From contig CM033121.1 in NCBI GenBank assembly GCA_019321725.1, forward strand, positions 12,772,001 to 12,836,000: 64,000 nt of DNA, in the 5' to 3' direction. Position 1 is the stretch's first letter, and each line of letters begins with the position of its first letter. The position numbers were made by a program, and so were the translations under genes. The notes under the pieces are model-generated. The model was not told the DNA's origin. It did not search any database and was given only the letters and a program-made list of their open reading frames with translations. Below are positions 1 through 10,920 of the stretch, one piece after another. The DNA comes from Paulownia fortunei (Eukaryota > Streptophyta > Magnoliopsida > Lamiales > Paulowniaceae).

Positions 1-672
1 CCCGTATTATTTCTCTTACTGGCCAATTATTATGAATAGGTTTTGAAAATCACAGTCTATCGCTATTAGTTAGGTACCACACTTCAAGGGCCCTAACGAA
101 TGATTTATGAATGAAAGTTATTAAATTGATAATGCATTTAATCATTTATATGATTTGCATGTACGCTATTTGTTATTACATTAGTTTTACCTTACTCAGC
201 TTTTAGCTCATTAGATTTATATGATGCAGGTGGAAATATACAGGTTTAGAGGTTGATTGAGTCTCCAGAGTGGATGGACAGAGATTTGTTCATATGCCAT
301 GCTTCAAGCTATTTTGTAGCCTATTTTGAAAACTATGTTTTGTTTTTAAATAAGCCGCTCTGTTATGATTTTGTAAACAAATATACTCAGTTTTGATTTA
401 TGTATATGATGTATTTAAAACAAAATGAAACAACAAATGAATTCAAGTTCTTTCTCTTATAGCAAAAAAGGGAAACTTTTATTAAAACCATAACTCTAGT
501 ATTGATAACAAGTTAACACTTCTTGACTTAATTGTATCAACTTATTTAGGTTTTGCAGTTAGGTTAATGGGTGTTGCACTTGACAACTTCAGTTGAAATA
601 CTACTCTCTTGATTAAATAAAGTTAAAAATGACTTGAGCCCTCATGGGCTAAACTTTGTAGAAAATATCTAA
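1..672. other. AT-rich intergenic DNA, no gene seen
   Basis: No open frame with recognisable domains, no splice-bounded coding segment and no clear element ends were found. The composition is that of ordinary AT-rich plant intergenic DNA, and it ends where the GC-rich minisatellite begins. Confidence 0.6.
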
Positions 673-696
673 CTAATTGAGCTCCTCTTTACTGGT

Positions 697-1390
697 AGAA
701 TTTTTTGAAGGCACGAATGCATGAGGTCCTAGGGGTGGAAGGGCACGAGCTTCTCTTAGAGGTGCGATGGCATGAGAGCTCCTCTTAGGGACGTGATAGC
801 GTGCGAGCGCAAGCTCCTCCTGGAGGCACGATGGCACGAGAGCTCCTCTTGGGGGGCAATGGCATGCAAGCTCCACCTGGGGGCGTGATGGCGTGAGAGC
901 TCCTCTTGGGGAGCGGGAGGACGTGCGAGCTCCTCCTGGGGACATGAGGGCGCGAGAGCTCTTTTTAGGTGTGCAATGTCGCACGAGCTTCTCTTGGAGT
1001 CGCGATGGCACACGAGCTCTTTTTGGGGGGCGTGATGGTGTACAAACTCTTTCTGGAGATACGATGAGCTTCTTCTGTAGGCGTGAGGGCGTGCGAGTTC
1101 CACTAGGGGGCGCGAGGGTATGTGGACTCCTTTTGATAGCATGAGGGTGCACGAGCTCCTCTTGGGGGAGTGATAGAGTAGGAGCTTCTCTTGAAGGTGC
1201 GATTACACGAGAGCTCCACTTAGAGGCACGATAGCATGCGGGCTTCTCCTAGAGGCATAATGGCGTGAGAGCTCCTCTTTGGAGCATGAGGGTGTATGAG
1301 CTCCTTTTGGGGTGCAATAGCACACAAACTCCTCTTGAGGGCGTGATGGCGCACGAGCTCTTTTTGGGGGCGCGAGGGTGTGCAAGCTCC
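697..1390. repeat. ~29-bp GC-rich minisatellite, about 24 degenerate copies
   Basis: A unit of roughly 27-30 bp built around GAGCTCCTCTTGGGGG, followed by a purine-rich CGTGATGGCGTGC-like half, recurs about 24 times head to tail. Copies differ by substitutions and 1-3 nt indels, so several overlapping frames stay open on the minus strand by chance and give low-complexity peptides. GC content is far above the flanks. Almost every unit carries a GAGCTC-like hexamer. No transposon termini were seen at the array edges. Confidence 0.85.
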
Positions 1391-3287
1391 TAAATTTCTA
1401 AAGCTTGTTCTCACCGTGTCTAGTCATTGCTCTTGTTTGCACGTGTTGAGGTGTCCTCTACCAATGTTTGGGGTTCTGTTTGGTAGTCTGCATATTGTTA
1501 TGCCTGTGGACTCCTATCATCGCTTCTTGTATCCTCAAAGGAAAGCTTTGCTTTTAGCATTCTCGTGAGTGTCAGCCTCTTTGTGCCTTGTCATTTTGCG
1601 CCTCTACTCAGTCCTTTCAGGGTTGGAGCATGATCTAGACTTTTAGGAGGTGAGCATGGGGGCTCTCCTCCATGCTGGTTTGCAGTACTGTGTCTCTTTA
1701 TTTCACGCCTTTGCTCGGTCCTCTCGGAAGCTAGAATAGGGTCTCGGCCTCTGTAAGATGATTGAGGAGGCTCCTATCTATGCTGGTTAGCAACAAACTG
1801 GGCAACTGCTTCAGCTACTGTGTGGGTTGTCAACTCTTTAATCATGATCTTCAATGCTTCTTAGGTCATGTCGGCTCCTTCTGATAAGGAGGAGATGGAT
1901 CTCTTAGGTTAGTTAGAGTGGGCATTGGTTGCCTACAACACAACGGGTGCCTCCATTGCCATGAGCATCACTGGTAAGGGAGTCGCCTTGGGTGTTGGTT
2001 GCTCTCACGCTCTAGATTTTAATAGCATTCTCAATAATCAGGCAGTGAGTTTCCACAAACGATGCCAAAATGATGTGGTATCACTCCTTCTCTGGAAACT
2101 CCTAGCTGAAATTCAATTTTAACGTGGGTCACTACCTGCATCAACCTGATGAAAACCCTCCGACGCTCAAGCCAGTTCCAGAGCAAGTTAATGAAAGGTA
2201 AAGAATTTGAGTTCAATTATATGTGTAATTATTTGCATACCTTTTAATAATGAAGGATGAGATTATTTATAGTGCTGATATGAGAGTTTTTATAGGTTTG
2301 GACCTTTAAACCTCCATAGGCTTAGCCTATTGGATCTTGGTAGTATTTCGGTCCATTGAACTTAGCCAATTAGACCTTTATGAATCATGACCCATCACAT
2401 ATATTTACTATCATAACTCAAATTGTATGTGCTACTATCTTATACCATGAATTATCGTGGTAGTAAACAATTATCAAGCCTAATTAGTTTAGATGTTTAA
2501 ACAACAAGCACCGCTTTAACTATTTAGATGCTAATCTGGAGGCAAGATGATGTAACTAAACGACAGTATGGAACTAAAATTTTGTTTGCACCATTTGCTA
2601 ATATATTTGAAACCCAGTGGATCTTGGAACTATCTCCACCACCTTCGGCTATAGGATATGGGCTGCAAATTTGGCATTTTTTAGGTGTTCTAAAGAAGAG
2701 TTGCATGCCTTTCATCAATCATGTCCTTTCTTCTTTTATGAAATGTATTTCTACTCAAATACTTGTAATTTTTTGTTAATGAAATTATTTTGGAAGCACT
2801 ATTGTACGACAACAGGTCGTGGACATCATGCTAGATCCTACGCTTGCCTGTTGAGTTGTATGAACTTAAGCCATCACTGGTACGTGTTTATATCTTAAAT
2901 AGTTAGGTTCCTTGTACTTACCGAGACCTGGTATCTTGCATTTCAGGATGCCTCTTCCCAATACTTTTGGTAGACTTGTGTTTGCTTGCATATGCTTAAT
3001 CTACTTTTGATTGATAAGGATCACTTGAAGAATCTCGATCTGTCCTACCAGATTTAGTTATGATGTAATACTGAATTGACTTTAGTAGATATATAAAGAT
3101 AGTTACAAAGTTTTATACTGAATTGTTTTTTATACTTTCCTTTAATTTTTGAAGATACTCATCTTATTATTTATATTTATGACATTGTTATCCATATGGA
3201 TATTTAAAGCTTACTTTCAACTTATTTAATTGCAGACATTGTAATAGGAATAACAATTATATTATTGATATCTCCTAACCATCTTTC
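1391..3287. other. Intergenic DNA with only short uninformative ORFs
   Basis: Frames here are under 100 codons and match no family I recognise. The 1400-2130 part is less AT-rich than what follows and could be very old coding or repeat sequence. I could not identify splice sites joining its frames into a protein. Nothing is called. Confidence 0.5.
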
Positions 3288-3311
3288 TTGGCAGCAATGG
3301 ACAAGAGCAAA

Positions 3312-3455
3312 GTCCTGACCTCGTCCGAGCACAAAACGAAGCCCCAGCATAATCCGGGCACAAATAATGCCCCAATCTCGTCTGGGCACAAAAAATCTGC
3401 CCGGCCTGGTCCGGGCAAAAACAAAGCCCCGACCTCATTCAGGCACAAAGAAAAG
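3312..3455. repeat. Short ~29-bp minisatellite, 5 copies
   Basis: Five tandem units of 28-30 bp share the pattern CCCGACCTCGTCCGGGCACAAA. Units are about 75-85% alike by eye. A 66-codon frame crosses the array, but its protein is just the translated repeat. The unit differs in sequence from the 697-1390 array although the period is similar. Confidence 0.75.
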
Positions 3456-3459
3456 TTAT

Positions 3460-6400
3460 TTAATAAAGCGAGTGTCTTGGTATTTTGATAGACAAATGCC
3501 GGGGGATTAGAAGAGTTGGGAAATCCGAGCTTCTCAGTTTAATAAGGTAAACGCTATTGGTATTTTCACGGACGACTGGGATATTGCAATTACTTTGAGA
3601 GCTTTCCCGCCCATTACTTTTTAAAGTGCACATAAAGCCAGTTGGTTGGAAATGTAGGATAGCTCCATATTAGGAGCATTTAACTAGTTTTGAAACTTTG
3701 AAGTGTACTGAACCATCTCTTGATTAGCTTTCTGTTAGCAGATGCATTTTTGGTCTCCAATCTGTCTTTGAACTACGTACTGCTATATATGCGCATGCAA
3801 ATGTTATCAAGTCTTAGAGCCTACACATGTAAACGAACTACTAATCATTAAGGACGGAGTCAAAACTATCCCCATTGGCTGAGTGAGTTAGATGACACAT
3901 ATCACTCAGATTCGTCTCAAAATTATGTTCCATACAGTATGCAAAAGAACCCCCTAGACATGCTGGTTTACTCGATTCCTTCGGAGTTCTTCAAATGGTA
4001 ATTGACTCAGTCACTTTTTCATAATAGGATTGTTGCTCAAATCTAAGACATAAAACCAATAATATATGTAAATACTTGGCCCACCTCACTGATGTCTCCA
4101 TTTCGTTTGGTGGTAAAACCAGAATTCATTACTTCATTTGTCCCTAAATTGAGCTAATTTGTTGATTAACGGATTTGGTGACATTTATTAGCGGATAAAT
4201 GATTTTCTTTATTGTGGAAATTAGTTTGTATACTAATTAGATTCAACTTTAAAAGAAAAAAAAAAATCTACAGACAAGGAACATTGTTTTATTCTCAAAT
4301 TTAATCCTATGATGAGAATAGAGTTGAGATAACTCGTCAGGCCTCTTTGGAGCGTAGCCATTTGCTAGTTGTTCTGGTTCTACTCAGATACTTAATTTAG
4401 CCTGGATTTACAGTATTGTGGAGAGACTCCGTTTCTAGAGAGACTGAGTTTCTGCTCCATCTAATCTAATGCCTTAGCTCAGTAAAGTAAGGGGCTTAGA
4501 TGATATGGCTTATATTTGGTCTGACTAATTGAGCCTAATGGATTTTATCACAATGTAATATGTTCTGTTGTAAAGTTACAATTAGTAGAGTTCTAGAATG
4601 ATTCTATTTAATATTTGATAAGAAAAGAGAACCCTATATTAATTAATCTGCTTGATTAACAACCAATATGATGTCAATTCAAGAAAGCAAGAGAATTCTT
4701 TTCGTTTACTTATATAAATATATCTTCTCATTCCATTTTCATGAAATGAGGGAGGTATTATTCATGTCATAATTGTCTCTAATATTTGATTATTCCCATA
4801 TACTCAATTTTTAACTTGAGCGTCAGAAGAATTACAGTAGGAGAACTCAGTGTCTCTTCTAACTCTTTGCTATTTTTTTATTGTTTTGCAAATTATTGGT
4901 AAAACTACTAATTAGAAGAAATATGCAGAAAAAAATAATTTTATTTGATGCTTTATTTTTAGTCGCATCACATACATATATTAATGTATATGAGTTTGAT
5001 ATATGTTTGTCCTAAACCATATTCTAATTTCTCACAAATCACAGGGAACCGTGTATCTATATATACATTACAATAATATATAAATTTATAAATTTAATTA
5101 TATATATGTGTGTGTGTGTTCAATTCATTTAGTAATACATATAAATAACACATAACGTAATAGAAATACTTTTGTATTTTAATAAAATGTATACAGAAAT
5201 TAATATATATGCGTGTAGGTGTATATATATCTATATGTTACTATAATTTTATACAATATTAATATTATATGCTATATATTGTTTACTATAAGTCTATAAT
5301 ATATAATATATGCGTGTAGTACTACAATACATATACTATTAATATACTCATATGCATATTATATAATATGCGTTTATGTATATAATTATTTTGTTAATAT
5401 ATATTTTAGTAATAAAATATAATTGTAAAAATCCATATCATTAAACAAGTGTAGAATTTTTTCATAAAAATTGCCAAATAAACAAGTTTTTTGATATTTT
5501 CTCTTAAATCAACTATCTAACTAAATCAATTCTTCCAAAAAAGAGATTCTCTTAAATCATTATCATTACACTTTTTTTAAAAAAAAATTCTAAATAAAAA
5601 GCAGACATCCAATCCAACATCTCATTTCTTGAAAAAATTTATTCTCACTTTTTCTACTAAAATTAGTTCTCCATAATGGACATCATATTCAATTACAGCC
5701 ATGACTTTTCCCAAAGAAATAACTTTTCATTACATTCAAAACTAATATTAACCAAAAAAAGTAAAATAACTAGTGCTGCCTGCCAAATCCCCAACGCTAA
5801 AAAATGCTTAGGCTTTGTTTGGTTTCATTTTGTTTTCATATTCTAATTCCCAAAAAATAAAATTAAATATTTAATATTTTTTCTTCTAAAATATATTTTC
5901 TCATAATATTCTCCCCAAAATACTGTAAATATTGAATTAATTACACTATATTTTCCTCCTAGAATATGTAGGATGTTGAAGTTATGAACATTTTAAAAAA
6001 TATAAAAACATATACTAGATGTTGCATAATTAGATTACTCATTATTCAAAAATTGAAAGGAATTTAATTATTTTATGAATTCTAATTTACTACAAAAATC
6101 AAGGGCCATAACCTCCCAAGAATGTGACAAAAATAGAATATGCAAGTGATTAGTTGTACTCGGTCTACCCATGTGTCAATGCAATGTTCTATTTCCTGAA
6201 ATAGTAATTTATTTATTAAAATACTCTTAAATAAATTGTAACAATGCGATCGACACTAATTTTTATTCATTAACTAAAGAAAACAATAAAGATGCATGAA
6301 AATTAACTTTCAAAATGTCTTCTAAAACTTTCTGCCATTAATGCATCACATATTTTAGCAAGTTTCTACTGTAATTACTTACTTTCTTTGTTTTCTATTT

Positions 6401-7120
6401 TTAACCTTATGTGAATGTTTTGATTAGCACTAAATTTCATCTTGGTGGTGTGAAAATAAAGAATTTATTTAACATTTGTACATATCCAATTCTAACCTTT
6501 TTAACCCAATGAAATCCTCCATCTCCTTTCCTACCACTAAAAAATAGTATACTCTTTTTATTTTTTTTATAACATCTCAAAATAAAATTTTATTTCATAG
6601 AATAAAAATTCTTTTTTTCATAAATTCCATTGTAATAATGTGACACAATTAACTTTCAATCACTATTTTTTAGAATAATTTTATAAATATACACAAAATT
6701 TTTTTTTTTTTAACTCTCATTTAAAATTATATGTCACAGAATCCATAATATAATATTGCGAAAAAGGAGGTATTAGTTTGGCTTCTCCTCAATCTACATA
6801 TATCTAACTCATTAGATTCTAAATTGATCAAATTTCCACTCCTTATATCCCACGTATAGTTAATGGGAAACCCTCATGATTTTTCTTTGTTATATTGATT
6901 ACTATTCTGTATTTTGGACAACCAAAATGAACTGCACATAAATAAGTAAATCTATTATACTATGTTTTGAAGTGCTACCCACAAATGTACATGGAAAAGT
7001 ATGATTTAAGTGATTTTCCACCTTAATCAAGATTAATGATTCTTCTTATCTCAATCACTTGCTCAAATCTAAGTGTGGAAAAGGTCATGTGTATGTTTTA
7101 AATTTGTATAAATTACATAA
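3460..7120. other. Long AT-rich intergenic region with TA microsatellites
   Basis: This holds AT-rich DNA with TA/TATG simple repeats concentrated at about 5040-5400 and homopolymer A/T runs. No frame of gene-like length or composition was seen on either strand, and no paired element termini were recognised. Confidence 0.6.
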
Positions 7121-7122
7121 CC

Positions 7123-7131
7123 TATAAAAAA
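7123..7131 (+). promoter_or_regulatory. Candidate TATA box of the thionin-like gene
   Basis: TATAAAAAA lies 107 bp upstream of the ATG at 7230, a normal distance for a plant core promoter with a short 5' UTR. This is inferred from position and sequence only. Confidence 0.4.
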
Positions 7132-7229
7132 GATACTACCTTGTGGAGTATAGGCCACAGAGAGCTATTTTCAGAGGTGATTGATGGTAGGAAAACAACA
7201 AAGGGAGAGAAAAATAGAAAAATAATCAT

Positions 7230-7681
7230 ATGGCCTTGAAGAAAATAAGTGTTGAAACAAGCATGACATTCATGCTTTTGATGCTATTTGTTGTGAATAC
7301 TTCAGCAGCAACCACTTTTCCAATATGCTATGGAAAATGCATGTTTTTTTGTGTAGTATTTGGTCCAAAACTTCCATGTGCTCTACAATGTTTGCTCCAA
7401 TGCTACATTAAAAAGAAATACTCAAAAAAACTGTACTATTGCAATCTCGGTTGTGCAGCTGATCAATGCGCTAAATTTGGCAATGGTATATTTTCTTGTC
7501 TGAATTCCCTTCTCTTCCTTCTCTCTCTTGTATACTTTTAATTAAATTTTATTTGTTGATATTTACTTTTTGCTAATATTTTTTTTGATATTTCGCAGAT
7601 ACGAAAAAAGTGGAAGATTGCATAACTGACTGTGAGACAAATAAATGCTATTCTGGAAAACCTGAGAGTTTGTATGATTAA
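7230..7681 (+). CDS. Thionin-like cysteine-rich secreted peptide
   Basis: Two exons, 7230-7485 and 7599-7681, with a GT-AG intron at 7486-7598, encode 112 residues. Residues 1 to about 26 form a signal peptide with a hydrophobic core and a likely cut after Ser-Ala-Ala. The mature part has 12 cysteines, at 33, 37, 41, 50, 54, 58, 71, 75, 80, 93, 97 and 102. Their spacing (CYxxC near the start, PCxxxC, CxLGCA, then CxxxC) resembles the plant thionin-like family, whose members are small secreted peptides of presumed defence or reproductive function. Without splicing the first exon would run on to a stop at 7541 and lose the last three cysteines, which supports the intron. AATAAA at 7781 may serve as polyadenylation signal. 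The specific role is unknown; a related defensin-like or LTP-like peptide is the alternative. Confidence 0.75.
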
Positions 7682-7780
7682 CAGGAGCTATCAAACAAAG
7701 CCAAGTCAAATCGGTTTCTGTCTATTGGATCTTCGTTGCAACTAATGCTTTTGTTTTTTGTTTTTTCTTTTTTTTTTTTC

Positions 7781-7786
7781 AATAAA
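7781..7786 (+). terminator. AATAAA polyadenylation-type signal
   Basis: AATAAA sits 100 bp after the stop codon of the thionin-like gene, downstream of a T-rich stretch. Its position fits a near-upstream polyadenylation element. Confidence 0.4.
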
Positions 7787-8138
7787 TGAGAGTTGAGCTC
7801 TTACCATCATCAATAATTTTAATAGGAATAAGTTGATAATTTTAAAAGGTCATAACTGTCTTTTCCTTATTCAACATGTTTACTAAAGTATTCACAATTA
7901 GCTAATTTTCAGAGAAATTATTTCCATTGAACCTAAACAAATTATATGACTGGTGAATTATACTTGCATTTTAACTAGTGTGCAATTCAAATAGAATAAC
8001 CAACTGTAAAATAAATATTATCATACATGTCACAAAAAAATAAAAATAAAAATACATGTCACATAATTTATTAGATTTGAGCCAGAACTTTTTAACAATA
8101 AAGTAAATTTTGTAATTAATTTATCGAATAATGGACAA

Positions 8139-9053
8139 TGTTAGAATTTATTATCGGGTTCAATTAATTCGATTAAACAATACAATAATATGACTTACAA
8201 CACAAAATCAAAGACTCCCTCTTTGTTTTGACGCCGTTCTTGTATTGTTTCACCGATAGACTTGTTCGCCAGACGCTCTCGACTTGAATCTGCCTCGTTG
8301 AACTCCCTTCAACGTTGACCTCCCATCAAAATGGCAAAACGTTCTCTCCTGAGAACTCACCTCCTTCTCTCGAAAGATGTTCAATGTGTTGTTCCGATAT
8401 AATTTGGAACATACTTAAATCTCTAGTGCTGGTTTGAAACTCGAATTTCAATCACAATCTTTTATGTGCATTGGAGGGGGAATCGATTGCCTATGATCTA
8501 TGGATTTCTTCTCTAAAATCAGCAACTCAAACTAATGTATGTTTATATTTAAATACATAAAACACTCTAGTTGATTCCAAAACAAATACAAGGAAAGATT
8601 CATAGTCTATTACAAAGACTTTCCTTCCATAATTCTACCATTAACTATCGTGTATAAATCTGAATTTTGGAGTTCAAGATTACAATAATTTACTACTCTA
8701 AATAATGTACATGACTTCTTGGAATGGTAGGAAATCTGTCAAGTCTCCTCTTCATAAGATAAGTCCATAATAACTCTACTTCATTTCCAATAGGATATAG
8801 AATTATTAGAAAATATCTTGTAGATTTATTTCCATAAATACTACAAGCTTATATTTAATAAATCAATCTAATATGGTAAGTAAGAGAGTTTGATTCCTAC
8901 AAGGAAACAAATAAGCAAGAATTAGTTTAGCATTAAAACTCTTATTAAACATGCAAAACCTAACCTACCTTAATTAGAAAACTTAATAAATTACACTTAC
9001 CATTTTGAACAAATTATGTCAATTAACAATACATAAGTCTCATGGACTTAACA
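8139..9053 (-). repeat. Ty1/copia-type LTR remnant (minus orientation)
   Basis: The block starts TGTTAG and ends TTAACA, imperfect inverted ends of the TG...CA type. Immediately right of it (9054-9066) is ATCTCCCCTTTGG, whose complement CCAAAGGGGAGAT has the form of a copia polypurine tract. This is the same arrangement as at 45028/45029 in the copia element of this window. It therefore looks like a 3' LTR of a minus-strand element with only tens of bases of internal sequence left. No second LTR or coding region was found, so no target duplication could be tested. Confidence 0.5.
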
Positions 9054-10546
9054 ATCTCCCCTTTGGTATTTTTTTGTCAAAATCAACAATCTTGCTTTAG
9101 TGTTTGAAAACAGATTTAAGTATACATGTTCCATCAAGAAATATCATATACAATTTAGTCCAAAACCTATGTTCGTCCGAATCTCCAGCAAGTTCCACCT
9201 ACCTTGCATCCAAGAAACGATGTGAAACTTCCTTAGGCCCCACAACTTGAGCTCGTTGGGCACTCAGATGTAAGAATGTTGCTATTATGAAATACTGCTA
9301 CAAATTTCTTAATTGTTGCTCACTCTTGAATATAGAGAGTAATATTGAAGCTATTGTTTTTAACATTTTAATCTGTTCTTTTTCAGGCTTGCGAGTCAAA
9401 TCCTTATGATCCATATTATGGAGGCATGATGGCAGCTTATGGCCATCCCTTGGTATGAGAATGAGTGCAAAGTTACTTTATTTTTGTTTTCATCTCCTCA
9501 TGGTTAAATTGCATACTGACAAGGGTGTGTTTATTGTAAATATTGATAAAGGAATATGCTAGTTTTCATTCCTGTTGTATGCATTCTACTCTTTGCATTT
9601 TGAAGGTAAACTTCAAAAACATGGAATAATAGCTGGAGGGAACATAAAAACGTATTTATTAGCACTAAGTTGCGAAACATACTTGTCCTTTCAATATAGG
9701 TATTCAAGGGGATCCAGTGGATGCCATCCACATATGTTTGGATGTTTAAGTTTTAGTTTCAACGTCAAACCTTTGAGGAATCCTATTGTGGTTTGAAGTT
9801 TCTTTAAGACTCAAGTTTGGCCATGTTGCTTGTATAATACCACCACTTCAGAACTCAATCTACTATTTCTATGGTGTGAGATATGTAATAAGTACCTTAA
9901 TAATTGGTACCCATCCTGGAATGACCTTAAAATTTCTGGCAATGCATAGCACTTCCACTACAGGAAAAAGAGAAAATAGCAACGATAACTTATTTTTGTC
10001 GCTAAAATAACTATTAGCGATGGTTTTTGATCGATTCGTTGCTAAGTTTCAAATGTTAGCGACGACATGAAGTACATCGTCGCTAACTTTAAATTTATAT
10101 TTATTCTATTTTTCACAAATGTTAGTAATGAAATATTTTCGATATCGTCGTTAAAATTATATTTTAGCGGCGACTTTACAGAAGTATCGTCGCTATATTT
10201 AAAAAATATATAAATTTATATTTGTTTCCTATTTTAGCGATGATGATAACAAATTTCGTCGCTGAAGTTAAATTTAGTGTCGACATTCCTATTAATGTCA
10301 CTAAGAGTGATATTTTTTTTATTTTTTTGAATTTTCTTGTCTTAGCGACGAGGTTTCACATGTCGTCGTTAAATGTAATTTTATTTTTATTTTTAAAAAA
10401 TATGTTAGCAATGACTTGTGAAAACTTCATCGCTAACATACATGTTAGCGATGATGTTTTGTATGTCGTCGCTAAGTTTTATTTAATTTTTATTTTTAAT
10501 AAATATTTTAGCGACGACTTGCGAAAAATTCATCGCTAACATGTAT

Positions 10547-10702
10547 GTTAGCGACGACGTGTGTTTGATTCATCACTAACATATTGGATTTTATCTTTTC
10601 CCTTTTTTTCTTTCTTCCCCGATTGTTAGCGACGACGTGTGCTTGATTCATCGCTAATATATAGGATTTTATCTTTCCCTTTTTTCCTTTCTTCCCCAAT
10701 TG
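10547..10702. repeat. 78-bp tandem duplication inside the CACTA element
   Basis: A segment starting GTTAGCGACGACGTGTG and ending in TTCTTCCCC-ATTG is present twice head to tail, starting at 10547 and 10625. Copies differ by a few substitutions and short T-run indels. Confidence 0.75.
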
Positions 10703-10920
10703 AAAACCCTGAATCTCTCTCTTCTCTCTCTGTCTCTGTCTCTGTCTCTGTCTCTCTCCTTCGTGTGCGCCACCGCGATCTTCAACTACTACCGCCACTG
10801 CCCCGCGCAGTCGCCTCCGTGCTGTTCCACTGCTTCCGTGCTGTTCCACCGCCCCGCCCAGTCGCCTCCGTGCTGTTCCACTACTTCCGTGTTGTTCCAC
10901 CACCACCGCCGCACCCTAAA
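10690..10920 (+). other. GC-rich segment in the CACTA element, possible captured host DNA
   Basis: After an AAAACCCT-type leader and a CTCTGT microsatellite (about 10720-10758) comes GC-rich sequence with a ~53-bp tandem duplication around GCAGTCGCCTCCGTGCTG. It has none of the TTAGCGACGA motifs that fill the rest of the element. It resembles a 5' UTR/coding start of a host gene, but no protein family is recognisable. Confidence 0.45.

Noticed and set aside
673..1152. A 159-codon minus-strand frame and overlapping frames in the first minisatellite
   Set aside because: The frames are translations of a tandem repeat in several phases, with no family signature, splice logic or conserved composition.
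697..1390. CRISPR-like look of regularly spaced ~29-bp units
   Set aside because: There are no unique spacers between conserved repeats; units are contiguous and degenerate, and the genome is that of a plant.
10222..10539. A 105-codon frame in the left half of the CACTA element
   Set aside because: It reads through the TTAGCGACGA subterminal repeats; CACTA subterminal regions are non-coding binding sites.
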